In this document: positions 1-6,031 of the stretch, piece after piece
Layout: each line of letters begins with the position of its first letter
How positions within the stretch are numbered: position 1 is the stretch's first letter
Assembly: GCA_030430725.1 (NCBI GenBank)
Contig: JAUIKP010000132.1
Location: 1-8,107, forward strand
Direction of reading: 5' to 3'
Length of the DNA: 8,107 bases
DNA from: Nitrospiria bacterium
Lineage (GTDB): Bacteria > Nitrospirota > Nitrospiria > Nitrospirales > UBA8639
Notes under the pieces: model-generated
Database searches by the model: none
What the model saw: only the letters and a program-made list of their open reading frames with translations
Told to the model about the DNA's origin: nothing
Made by a program: the position numbers and the translations under genes

Positions 1-631
1 TAAGAGGGGATTTCTTGGTATCAAGATGTTGGGCCTTATCCACTTCTGTCTTGTTTTCAAATGTCACGTCAACAATCTGATCCATTTCATCAATGAGGAA
101 TGTGGCTTCGGCGCCGACGGGGGTGGAAGCCACTTTGCTTCTGGCCATCGAACTGATCTTATGTGATTCCTCCTGACCCCCTTTCGACTGAATGACGGCC
201 TTGTCGTGTCCGGTGACCAGTGGCTGGGCCAATACACCCTGTACGATTCGATGATGGGACTCTTCACCTGCCAGATGAACATCCACGATGAGGTTTTGAT
301 CGTTAACGGTTATTTCAACGCGATCCCCCTTTCTCAGAGCGGGGAGTCCTTTCTCTTCACGGAGATTCATGGGTAGGTATCGAGGTTGACCTTCCTCCAA
401 GCTGACCTTTGCCTGTTCTCCCCTGATTTCTTCCACGGTTCCACTAATGACCCGTTCCCCGGAGAGGGATTGGCTTCCGTTCACGTTGGATCCTTCATGA
501 GCTAACGCCATAGTGGAAATCACCAGACATCCAGTCAGGCAGCACAGTCCATACAGACCTAAGCGTCTCATGGAACTTTCAGTGAGGGGAATCCGTGATA
601 GTTTCTGTTGGAAAATGGTTGTAAAAGACAT
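1..631 (-). CDS. Exported protein of unknown function with two similar beta-rich modules (C-terminus cut by window edge)
   Basis: An open minus-strand frame gives 210 codons and runs off the left edge. I chose the ATG at 629-631 because AAAGGAG lies 6 nt upstream of it; a second in-frame ATG at 569-571 has no such site. The N-terminus (MSFTTIFQQKLSRIPLTESS, then MRRLGLYGLCC) leads into a hydrophobic core ending in MALA-HEG, a typical Sec signal peptidase I site at about residues 44-45. An LTGC at residues 32-35 could instead be read as a lipobox, but the hydrophobic stretch continues past it. The mature part shows two related modules. The first has SGTVEEIRGEQAKVSLEEG and later LRKGDRVEITVNDQNLIVDV. 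The second has QGVLAQPLVTGHDKAVIQSK and later VGAEATFLIDEMDQIVDV. Each ends in a Gly, an acidic strand and IVDV, suggesting small OB-like or barrel domains. I do not recognise the family; a periplasmic location is inferred. Confidence 0.75.
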   Translation of the reverse strand, partial: MSFTTIFQQKLSRIPLTESSMRRLGLYGLCCLTGCLVISTMALAHEGSNVNGSQSLSGERVISGTVEEIRGEQAKVSLEEGQPRYLPMNLREEKGLPALRKGDRVEITVNDQNLIVDVHLAGEESHHRIVQGVLAQPLVTGHDKAVIQSKGGQEESHKISSMARSKVASTPVGAEATFLIDEMDQIVDVTFENKTEVDKAQHLDTKKSPL

Positions 632-637
632 GAAAGG

Positions 638-644
638 CTCCTTT
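638..644 (-). promoter_or_regulatory. Ribosome binding site that decides the start of the left-edge gene
   Basis: On the minus strand AAAGGAG sits 6 nt before the ATG at 629-631. The alternative downstream ATG at 569-571 has no purine-rich site at proper distance, so the longer N-terminus is favoured. Confidence 0.7.
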
Positions 645-964
645 GGCTCATTAATATTGAGAGAGATGGTAGGGACATGTGAAATATATCCAATTATTCT
701 TCAGCGGAGACCTGAAACAAACCCTGGAGTTGCTATTCACGTTTTGTTGATGAAGGGGGAGTGTTGAATAATAAAGATCTTCAAGGGCAAATTTTCCCAG
801 GATTAGATTGCTCATCAAAGGCTCCGGGTCGGTTCAAAAAAAGCATGCCCTGAGTTTTCCCGAATGGTCCGTCCAGTCCTGCCCTGAGTCATGTCGAAGG
901 GAAGGCCACAGCCGTTTTGACGCGCGGAGCGTACGCGTAGTACGTGAGCACGGAAAAATGGCGA

Positions 965-998
965 CCTGCCTGCGCGAAGCCGCTACGGCGGAGGCAGG
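965..998. repeat. Two-tier hairpin inside the intergenic repeat
   Basis: CCTGCCT (965-971) pairs perfectly with AGGCAGG (992-998). Inside it GCCG (979-982) pairs with CGGC (986-989) around a CTA loop. The motif GCGAAGCCGCTACGGCGGAG is of the REP type and is part of the larger inverted-repeat element. Confidence 0.6.
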
Positions 999-1002
999 GA
1001 AC

Positions 1003-1020
1003 GCCGCTGGCGGCTTTTTT
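1003..1020 (+). terminator. Terminator-like hairpin with T-run, part of the repeat element
   Basis: GCCG (1003-1006), loop CTGG and CGGC (1011-1014) are followed directly by six Ts (1015-1020). It faces rightwards, where no plus-strand gene lies upstream, so it may only reflect the structure of the repeat rather than end a real transcript. It would block plus-strand readthrough into the antisense of nhaA. Confidence 0.4.
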
Positions 1021-1071
1021 CAACCGAACCAAGGGGGAAAAGGGCGAGGAAAACTCTGGGGAGATCCTGCG

Positions 1072-2436
1072 TTATGAATTCCGTGTTTCAATCGGAGTCC
1101 TGGTAGATTTCGATAAAAGGAGTAAGCCGATACAGGCAGATAGGCAGGATGCGATTAAAATGGCCAATTTCGCTGTTTGCAGATCGGAAGCTTCCTGAAA
1201 AGCCAAAGTTGAAATGAATATGGCCATGGTGAATCCAATCCCTCCCATAAATCCCAATCCGATAATTTGGTGCCAGCTAAGGTGAGATGGAAGAACAGCA
1301 TTGCCAAATCGAACAACAACCCAGGCTCCAAGACATATCCCCAATGGTTTGCCAAGCAACAATCCCAGTCCAATTCCAAGTGAGAGGGAATCGCTGACGA
1401 GTGAGGAGAAGTCGGTAACAATCACCACTCCCGCATTGGCCAGAGCAAAGATTGGCATGATGGCAAATGTGACCCATGGGTATAAGGCATGTTCGAGTTT
1501 TTGAAGAGGAGGCTGAATCAAATCCTTAGCCGTTTCGAGAGCCTGAATCGCCTGTGACTGTTCTTCATTTTCTAATACAGAGACTCCTGGGACTTCGGCT
1601 TTTTGGAATTCGTGACTGAATCTTTCGCTTTTATGGCCAAATTCCTTTTTAGTCATGCCCGAAGTGGCTGGAATAGTGAAAGCGGCAAGCACGCCGGCAA
1701 TCGTTGGATGAATGCCGGAAAGAAGAAAGGCAAACCACAAGCCACCGATCCCGAACAGGCCATATATGAAGGGAGAACGAATGCCCATCCGGTTGGCGCC
1801 CATGAGGATGGCTAAGAATAGGAAGCCGGATCCAAGGCTGATCCATGAAATATGCGAGGTATAGAAAAACGCAATAACCAGGACGGCTCCGAGGTCATCA
1901 ACGATAGCCAGAGTGGTGAGGAAAATTTTTGCGGAAAAGGGAACCTTCGACCCCAATAAACCGAGCAGGCCGATGGCAAAAGCAATATCGGTGGCCATGG
2001 GAATTCCCCAGCCCGAACTGTAGGGCGTTTGGAAATTGAGCAGGAGAAATCCCAATGCCGGGACAACCATTCCGCCAACAGCCGCGGCAATGGGAAGAAT
2101 GGCCTGACGGGGTTCGGATAATTCGCCGACCAATATTTCCCGTTTGATCTCGAGTCCGATCACAAAAAAGAATATGGCCATCAATCCGTCATTGATCCAC
2201 AGTAATAAGGGTTTTTCTAAGAGGTGCGTGCCAATGCCAATGGTGAAAGGAAGTTCCCAAAATGCCGAATAATGATCGCTATAGGCTGAATTGGCGAAAA
2301 CCAAGGCTATGGCGGTGCAAACCAAAAGAACGATACCACCGGAAGCATTTTGTTTGGTGAATTCCTCCAAGGGCGAAAGGAGTTTTTCCACTGGTCGGCT
2401 TTTAATGGATTGTTTGGCTTCTTTTACAAGATCCAT
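1072..2436 (-). CDS. nhaA: Na+/H+ antiporter NhaA
   Basis: This 454-aa inner-membrane protein exchanges external protons for cytoplasmic Na+ (or Li+), controlling sodium load and cytoplasmic pH. It is a clear NhaA: the sequence GIPMATDIAFAIGLLG places Asp150 at the position of E. coli Asp133. The sequence LAIVDDLGAVLVIAFFY gives the ion-binding pair Asp180-Asp181 (E. coli 163/164). The sequence GKPLGICLGAW gives Lys363, equivalent to Lys300. About twelve hydrophobic segments are visible. It is longer than E. coli NhaA (388 aa), mainly through a hydrophilic insert at about residues 262-315, rich in Glu, Gln and Lys, between transmembrane segments; such longer forms are known in the family. The ATG at 2434-2436 is preceded by AGGA at 11 nt spacing, inside an overlapping short ORF. 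No terminator with a T-run follows on the minus strand before the repeat element. Confidence 0.97.
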   Translation of the reverse strand: MDLVKEAKQSIKSRPVEKLLSPLEEFTKQNASGGIVLLVCTAIALVFANSAYSDHYSAFWELPFTIGIGTHLLEKPLLLWINDGLMAIFFFVIGLEIKREILVGELSEPRQAILPIAAAVGGMVVPALGFLLLNFQTPYSSGWGIPMATDIAFAIGLLGLLGSKVPFSAKIFLTTLAIVDDLGAVLVIAFFYTSHISWISLGSGFLFLAILMGANRMGIRSPFIYGLFGIGGLWFAFLLSGIHPTIAGVLAAFTIPATSGMTKKEFGHKSERFSHEFQKAEVPGVSVLENEEQSQAIQALETAKDLIQPPLQKLEHALYPWVTFAIMPIFALANAGVVIVTDFSSLVSDSLSLGIGLGLLLGKPLGICLGAWVVVRFGNAVLPSHLSWHQIIGLGFMGGIGFTMAIFISTLAFQEASDLQTAKLAILIASCLSACIGLLLLSKSTRTPIETRNS

Positions 2437-2627
2437 GGAATCGAATGTCCTGGAATGGTATTGCTCGAGATTCTGGCTGCATCTATGGAGTCAATGTCTA
2501 TTTGGCTGCCCTCAGTTTCGTTAAGAATCGTTGAGAAATCTTGACATAACTCTTGTGCTTGTCTAAGTCGGACCGCTTCGGCTGCGTTGTGGGGGGCTTT
2601 ATCCCAGAATCGGGTGAGGCCATGCAT
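2424..2627 (-). CDS. Possible 67-aa upstream ORF overlapping the nhaA start
   Basis: The frame starts with ATG at 2625-2627 and ends at TAA 2424-2426, overlapping the first 13 bases of nhaA. The product begins MHGLTRFWDKAPHNAAEAVR and is hydrophilic and probably helical in its first half (RLRQAQELCQDFSTILNE). It has no membrane segment, signal peptide or known domain. The overlap is the geometry expected for translational coupling to nhaA, and the nhaA ribosome binding site lies inside this frame. Against it, the ribosome binding site is poor (only a CCGGG-like stretch upstream) and I recognise no homologue. It may equally be the nhaA leader without coding function. Confidence 0.35.
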   Translation of the reverse strand: MHGLTRFWDKAPHNAAEAVRLRQAQELCQDFSTILNETEGSQIDIDSIDAARISSNTIPGHSIPWIL

Positions 2628-2762
2628 AACAACCCGGATGTAAACACCTGAAGATTCAAGTCAAGTCCCAATTCGCAATATTGGCTATGATACCGCGGAG
2701 GAAAATGGAAATCTAAGACAAAATTTTAAGATAGGAGGCTGTTTTGTCTCTTGAGGCTTATC

Positions 2763-2786
2763 CACTCCTATCCAGTAGGATGAGTG
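2763..2786. other. Hairpin upstream of the BON lipoprotein gene
   Basis: CACTC (2763-2767) pairs with GAGTG (2782-2786) and, past a two-base CT bulge, ATCC (2770-2773) pairs with GGAT (2778-2781) around an AGTA loop. It lies about 65 bp before the start codon at 2853 in the divergent spacer (2628-2852) between nhaA and the BON gene. It could be an operator or part of the leader RNA; no clear -35/-10 was found nearby. Function unknown. Confidence 0.35.
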
Positions 2787-2852
2787 AAATTCATCATGTA
2801 AGAACACATTGAAATGTTCTTTTTATGGCACAATTATTAGAGGAGGTAACCC

Positions 2853-3164
2853 ATGTTGAAGGCCATTCAAACTGTTTTAGGTATTGCGGTGGTAATGGGA
2901 TTGTTGGTGGGGTGCCAGTCTATGACCGGACAGACCACTGGAGATTACGTTGATGATGCCAGTGTCACTGCCGCCGTGAAAACCAAACTCGCTAATCAAC
3001 AACCCTCTTCATTGTCCCGAGTAGAGGTGGAAACCGTGAAGGGCGTGGTTCATCTCATTGGTGTAGCCAAAACTGAAGGGGACAAAGCAGAAGCGGCTCG
3101 TCTTGCCAAGCAAGTCAAAGGCGTCAAGCGAGTCGATAATGATCTGACGGTCCAATCTCAATAG
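2853..3164 (+). CDS. Small lipoprotein with a single BON domain
   Basis: This 103-aa protein has a lipoprotein signal: a basic start, a hydrophobic core and the lipobox LLVGC with Cys21 as lipidated residue, followed by QSM, so outer-membrane sorting is plausible. After a short Gly/Thr linker, residues about 35-101 form one BON domain. It starts with DDASVTAAVKTKLA, continues VEVETVKGVVHLIGVAKTEG and ends with AKQVKGVKRVDNDLTV, the usual alpha-beta-beta-alpha-beta pattern with the conserved Gly before the central strand. BON domains are found in OsmY and related envelope proteins and are thought to bind phospholipid or other ligands. A strong AGGAGGT ribosome binding site (2841-2847) lies 5 nt before the ATG. 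The gene diverges from nhaA and is followed by paired hairpins, so it is probably a single transcription unit. Confidence 0.93.
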   Translation: MLKAIQTVLGIAVVMGLLVGCQSMTGQTTGDYVDDASVTAAVKTKLANQQPSSLSRVEVETVKGVVHLIGVAKTEGDKAEAARLAKQVKGVKRVDNDLTVQSQ

Positions 3165-3188
3165 TCTGACCCGTCATGATCCGCAGAA

Positions 3189-3225
3189 ACCCCGCCTGAG
3201 AGGGCGGGGTGGGGAATATTTCCCC
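3189..3225 (+). terminator. Tandem hairpins after the BON lipoprotein gene
   Basis: ACCCCGCC (3189-3196) pairs with GGCGGGGT (3203-3210) around TGAGAG. Immediately after it GGGGAA (3211-3216) pairs with TTCCCC (3220-3225) around TAT. The first stem starts 25 bases after the stop codon, the usual place for transcription termination. No T-run follows, so classic intrinsic termination is not assured; the stems may protect the 3' end instead. Confidence 0.55.
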
Positions 3226-3342
3226 AAAAACGGAAACGAAAATTCATACTAAAAAAGCTACCCTTAAAAAATCGAATCCAGGGATGTTGCCTGACCTAAT
3301 ATATTCCATGATGGGGATGGCGAGTAGGGCGATAATTGAAAA

Positions 3343-4944
3343 ATGGGGACTCAGAAAAAACGACCATGGTGGATCCGTGCCCTTATCCTCACATCCGGGA
3401 TTATGGGTTTCCTCCTACTGCTCTTGGGGGTCACGTCATTTTTCATTGATGAACCGTTGCGAAGGTACATTGAAACCAACCTCAATGAAAATCTCAAAGG
3501 CTATACGGTTGAATTAGAGACCGTTGATTTTCATCCACTTGGTTTCTCCATTGACTTTGAAAATTTGACGTTACGACAAGAAACGAACCCTGAGCCTCCT
3601 CTACTCAGCATTCCATTCTGGAGCGCAAGTATCCAGTGGACGCAATTATTCAAAATGGAGATTGTCAGTGACCACCTTATTAAAAATGCCAAAGCGGTCT
3701 TTGCTTACCCTCAAGCCGAAAAGGAGGTTAAAGATAAAACAGACGTCAAAGACAAAGGTTGGCAAGAGGCCATATATGCATTGTATCCCGTCACCATTAA
3801 TACTTTTCGTGTAGAAGATAGCTCCTTTGCATATCGAGGTCAGTCTGAACATCCACCTCTGGAACTGACAAATCTACAATTAAATATTGAAAATATACAG
3901 AATATTCGTTCGAAAGAGGGAGAATATCCCTCAACCGTCCAGATGGAAGGATCCCTTCACCAATCAGGATTGGTGAGTGTTTCGGGAAAAGCTAATTTCT
4001 TGGCAAAACCGTTTCCGGGAATAGCCGTTGATTTCGACGTGAACAACGTTCAACTCAAACCGTTTGTTCCCGTCTCCTCTCTATTTAATGTGAAAATTCA
4101 TTCCGGAACTCTGAACGGGCAGGGGCATGTCGAGTATTCCCCTTGGAGAAATAATGCTCAGATTTCCAATTTGGAAATACAAAAACCACACATTAACTAT
4201 GTGGAGAAACAATCTCCAAATAAAGCACAAAAGGCCAAGCAGGAGTCTCCGCCGCAAGACACGGGTGATTCAAAAAAATCCCAAGATTCGTTCAAGGTGT
4301 CGGTGGACTCCGCATCGGTGAAAAATGGGGAATTTGGGTATAAGAATCAAACAACGGACCCCCCATATAAAATCTTTTTTAATCATGTGGATCTCCAGGT
4401 AACTGGGATAGGGGCTCCAAAGTTTACCCAGAAGGGGGAATTGAAGCTTTCGGGGAAGTTTATGGGAAAGGGGAAGACATCAATCGAAGGAGAATTCCGG
4501 CCCGAAGTGCAACATCCTGACTTTGATGTAAAAGTGAAAATTGAAAAAACAGATATGACCACCTTAAACGAGGCATTCAAAGCCTTTGCAGGATTTGATG
4601 TTAAAAGCGGGAAATTCTCTTTAATTTCTGAATTACATACTGATAGTGGCCAGGTCCAGGGGTATATTAAGCCATTTTTCGACAAACCTGAAATTTACGA
4701 TCTTTCACAGGACAAAACCGACAATATCTTTCAACAGCTATATGAGGGTGTTGTGGGTGGAGTTGCTTCCCTATTGGAAAATGTTCCAAGGGATCAGGTT
4801 GCCACGAAAACCGATATTACCGGAAATATGGACAATATAAAGATAGGGACATGGGAACTAATATGGAATCTGTTCAGAAATGCGTTTATTGATGCCATGG
4901 CACCCGCCTTCGAAAATTTAAAAAAACTTGGAAAGAACAATTAG
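3343..4944 (+). CDS. DUF748 / AsmA-like membrane-anchored protein
   Basis: This 533-aa protein has a basic N-terminus (KKRPWW), one membrane segment at about residues 12-34 and a large periplasmic part. The region just after the anchor (LRRYIETNLNENLKGYTVEL, then HPLGFSIDFENLTLRQ) is the typical start of DUF748 proteins, related to the AsmA superfamily. The C-terminus carries family hallmarks: GYIKPFFDKPEIYD, LYEGVVGGVASLLENVPRDQ, VATKTDITGNMDNIKIGTW and LFRNAFIDAMAPAFE. A Lys/Gln/Ser-rich linker at about residues 288-316 separates two beta-rich halves. AsmA-like proteins are linked to lipid transport or outer-membrane assembly; the role of this one is unknown. An in-frame TGA at 3337-3339 forces the start at ATG 3343. 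The ribosome binding site is weak (AGGG about 13 nt upstream), unlike its neighbours. Confidence 0.9.
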   Translation: MGTQKKRPWWIRALILTSGIMGFLLLLLGVTSFFIDEPLRRYIETNLNENLKGYTVELETVDFHPLGFSIDFENLTLRQETNPEPPLLSIPFWSASIQWTQLFKMEIVSDHLIKNAKAVFAYPQAEKEVKDKTDVKDKGWQEAIYALYPVTINTFRVEDSSFAYRGQSEHPPLELTNLQLNIENIQNIRSKEGEYPSTVQMEGSLHQSGLVSVSGKANFLAKPFPGIAVDFDVNNVQLKPFVPVSSLFNVKIHSGTLNGQGHVEYSPWRNNAQISNLEIQKPHINYVEKQSPNKAQKAKQESPPQDTGDSKKSQDSFKVSVDSASVKNGEFGYKNQTTDPPYKIFFNHVDLQVTGIGAPKFTQKGELKLSGKFMGKGKTSIEGEFRPEVQHPDFDVKVKIEKTDMTTLNEAFKAFAGFDVKSGKFSLISELHTDSGQVQGYIKPFFDKPEIYDLSQDKTDNIFQQLYEGVVGGVASLLENVPRDQVATKTDITGNMDNIKIGTWELIWNLFRNAFIDAMAPAFENLKKLGKNN

Positions 4945-5069
4945 GAATGTAAAAACAACCAAATAGAGGAAACAGACTCGGGTTAAAAAATTGAGAAGTA
5001 TGATTCCTCATCCCGGCTGATCAATGGACATGGTTCCTCGGAATTTCTTAAACACAAAGGAGGCGAAAA

Positions 5070-5201
5070 ATGAAGATCAAGCATTATGTGTGGGGAGTGT
5101 TTTTGATCGCTTTGTTGGCGATAACCGGATGTAATACTATGGAGGGTGCCGGCGAGGATGTACAAAAAGCAGGTGAAACGATTGAAAAGGCAGCCGATTA
5201 A
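5070..5201 (+). CDS. Entericidin-like small lipoprotein
   Basis: This 43-aa protein starts MKIKHYVWGVFLIALLAITG and carries the lipobox AITGC with Cys21 as the lipidated residue. The mature part, NTMEGAGEDVQKAGETIEKA, matches the entericidin A/B pattern (Cys-Asn-Thr, Gly-x-Gly-x-Asp, then Gly-x-x-Ile-x-x-Ala), in both length and spacing. Entericidins are envelope lipoproteins; in E. coli EcnA/EcnB were described as an antidote/toxin pair linked to stationary-phase lysis. Here there is a single copy with no partner beside it, so a toxin role should not be assumed. An AAAGGAGG ribosome binding site lies 6 nt before the ATG. A strong terminator follows, giving a one-gene unit downstream of the DUF748 gene. 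Confidence 0.88.
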   Translation: MKIKHYVWGVFLIALLAITGCNTMEGAGEDVQKAGETIEKAAD

Positions 5202-5221
5202 AATCAGTTCCTAAAATGCAA

Positions 5222-5268
5222 GGTGGAATTTCTTAATCCAAAATTGGGAAATTCCGCCTTCTTCTCTC
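5222..5268 (+). terminator. Intrinsic terminator of the entericidin-like gene
   Basis: GGTGGAATTTC (5222-5232) pairs with GAAATTCCGCC (5248-5258) over 11 bp with one G-T wobble. Within the loop CCAA/TTGG can pair again. The stem is followed by the T-rich run TTCTTCTCTC, and it starts 20 bases after the stop codon. Confidence 0.8.
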
Positions 5269-5499
5269 GGGTATTTCTTCCCCCTTCCAAAGCCTGACAC
5301 CCTGAGTAAATCCTGCTTTAACACTTTTCTTGGAGACCTTTCCGCATCTGGTATTAACCATACGGACATGCTTGGGCATGGCCTCTGAATTTGGTCTGAA
5401 TGAAAACATCTGGATAAAAAAGAGTGAGTAGAAAACCAATTTATACGTTGGTGAAGCGGGGATTGTCTTGATATTACATAGTAATGAAGGGATCAAGAA

Positions 5500-5516
5500 G
5501 TGGGTTATCCACCCAC
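5500..5516. promoter_or_regulatory. Small palindrome, possible operator
   Basis: GTGGGT (5500-5505), spacer TATCC and ACCCAC (5511-5516) form a perfect 6-bp inverted repeat about 120 bp before the first CsbD gene. The stretch TTATCCAC here also occurs at 2759-2766 before the BON lipoprotein gene. A shared regulator is possible but unproven. Confidence 0.3.
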
Positions 5517-5559
5517 AGGATATTTAATAGCGTTTAGGAAATCCGATCAAAGGAGGTGG

Positions 5560-5595
5560 ATGAAAAAACGAAGAAAGGTTTTAGAGGCAATTTGA
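5560..5595 (+). CDS. Possible 11-aa leader peptide before the CsbD gene
   Basis: ATG at 5560 with AAAGGAGG just before it (only 3 nt spacing) opens a frame for MKKRRKVLEAI and ends at TGA 5593-5595, 39 bases before the first CsbD start. The ribosome binding site is near perfect in sequence but very close. The basic start looks like the beginning of a signal peptide, so it may be a leader peptide or the stump of a lost gene. Chance is not excluded. Confidence 0.25.
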   Translation: MKKRRKVLEAI

Positions 5596-5634
5596 AGGAT
5601 TCTCATATTCACACAACATTTCAAGGAGAACAAA

Positions 5635-5844
5635 ATGAACAAGGAACAATTCAAAGGAAATTGGAACCAGTTTAAGGGTGAAGTGAAAAAAAAGTGGGGA
5701 AAATTTACCGACGATGAATTAACCCAAATCGAAGGTGATTACGATAAATTTAAGGGAAGGGCCCAAGAATTATATGGAGATCAAAAAGACGAAGTAAATA
5801 AATGGACTGAGGATTGGCAGGCGAAAAACACACCAGTCCGATAA
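5635..5844 (+). CDS. CsbD-family stress protein, cytoplasmic
   Basis: This 69-aa, highly hydrophilic protein is an entire CsbD domain (residues about 3-63): NKEQFKGNWNQFKGEVKKKW, then GKFTDDELTQIEGDYDKFKG and ending ELYGDQKDEVNKWTEDW. The conserved Gly-Asn-Trp, Lys-Gly, Trp-Gly, Asp-Asp-x-Leu and Ile-x-Gly are all present. CsbD of Bacillus subtilis belongs to the SigB general stress regulon and E. coli YjbJ is an abundant relative; the biochemical role is unknown. No signal peptide or membrane segment is present, so it should be cytoplasmic. AAGGAG (5623-5628) precedes the ATG by 6 nt. A second, exported CsbD gene follows 187 bp downstream after a strong hairpin. Confidence 0.95.
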   Translation: MNKEQFKGNWNQFKGEVKKKWGKFTDDELTQIEGDYDKFKGRAQELYGDQKDEVNKWTEDWQAKNTPVR

Positions 5845-5885
5845 CCCAATTCTCACTCATGGTGAAGATCAGAATACCCACCATC

Positions 5886-5917
5886 CCCAGGAGACGGGAG
5901 AAACTCCCGCTCCTGGG
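5886..5917 (+). terminator. Long hairpin between the two CsbD genes
   Basis: CCCAGGAG (5886-5893) pairs with CTCCTGGG (5910-5917) and, past a single bulged A, CGGGAG (5895-5900) pairs with CTCCCG (5904-5909) around an AAA loop, 14 bp in all. It begins 41 bases after the first CsbD stop. The downstream bases TAAAGGGG lack a T-run, so it may be an attenuator or an mRNA 3' stabiliser rather than a full terminator. Confidence 0.55.
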
Positions 5918-6017
5918 TAAAGGGGATTGGTGAATGACTTCAGTGATGTTAAATGCCTCAAATTTGCTTCCGTAGCAAATGTCCTGTTCCACCGTGATTT
6001 ACCCAAAATAAACGGAC

Positions 6018-6024
6018 AAAGGAG
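6018..6024 (+). promoter_or_regulatory. Ribosome binding site fixing the start of the exported CsbD gene
   Basis: AAAGGAG lies 7 nt before the ATG at 6032. The frame also has an upstream ATG at 5927, but that one lacks a ribosome binding site and would place 35 polar residues in front of an otherwise normal signal peptide. Confidence 0.75.
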
Positions 6025-6031
6025 TAAAATT

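Larger units (their letters stand above)
826..1030. repeat. MITE-like intergenic element with imperfect terminal inverted repeats
   Basis: The left end at 826-844 reads GGGTCGGTTCAAAAAAAGC. The reverse complement of the right end at 1013-1030 reads GGTTCGGTTGAAAAAAGC. They match at about 16 of 19 aligned positions, with two substitutions and one A missing. Inside are a 10-bp direct repeat TGCCCTGAGT at 846-855 and 880-889, a REP-like motif CCCTGAGT..TCGAAGGG at 882-901, a small hairpin at 929-945 (GCGTAC / GTACGT), a clamp hairpin at 965-998 and a terminator-like hairpin at 1003-1020. There is no coding frame of note and no clear target-site duplication. Similar non-coding inverted-repeat elements occur in many bacterial intergenic regions, and I infer a multicopy genomic repeat. 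Its copy number cannot be judged from one window. Confidence 0.55.
632..1071. other. Gene-free spacer with a repeat element
   Basis: This 440-bp stretch lies between the start of the left-edge gene and the stop codon of nhaA. The left half (632-820) is AT-rich and must hold the promoter of the left-edge gene, but no convincing -35/-10 pair could be picked. A TATATT lies near 685-692 on the minus strand without a good -35. The right half is the GC-rich inverted-repeat element described separately. Open frames here have no ribosome binding site and no recognisable protein character. Confidence 0.6.
5269..5634. other. Spacer before the first CsbD gene
   Basis: About 365 bp without a convincing gene. 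A minus-strand frame across 5233-5496 has no ribosome binding site and runs into the terminator stem, so it is left out. A weak promoter candidate for the CsbD gene is TTGGTG (about 5445-5450) with TATTAC 18 nt later. The right part holds a small palindrome at 5500-5516 and an 11-codon frame at 5560-5595, both listed separately. Confidence 0.5.

Noticed and set aside
513..767. Plus-strand 84-codon frame opposite the start of the left-edge gene
   Set aside because: Antisense to a better supported signal-peptide gene with its own strong ribosome binding site.
808..1198. Plus-strand frames of 84-89 codons across the repeat element and the end of nhaA
   Set aside because: No ribosome binding site and no protein-like composition; they read through hairpins and antisense to nhaA.
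2759..2767. DnaA-box-like TTATCCAC(T) here and TTATCCAC(C) at 5505-5513
   Set aside because: Only isolated copies lacking the final base, with no dnaA/dnaN genes or AT-rich unwinding region, so no origin is supported.
2826..2840. TGGCAC resembling a sigma-54 -24 element before the BON lipoprotein gene
   Set aside because: The matching -12 TTGC element is missing and the transcript would start inside the ribosome binding site.
5233..5496. Minus-strand 87-codon frame in the spacer before the CsbD gene
   Set aside because: No ribosome binding site, no recognisable domain, and it runs through the terminator stem of the entericidin-like gene.
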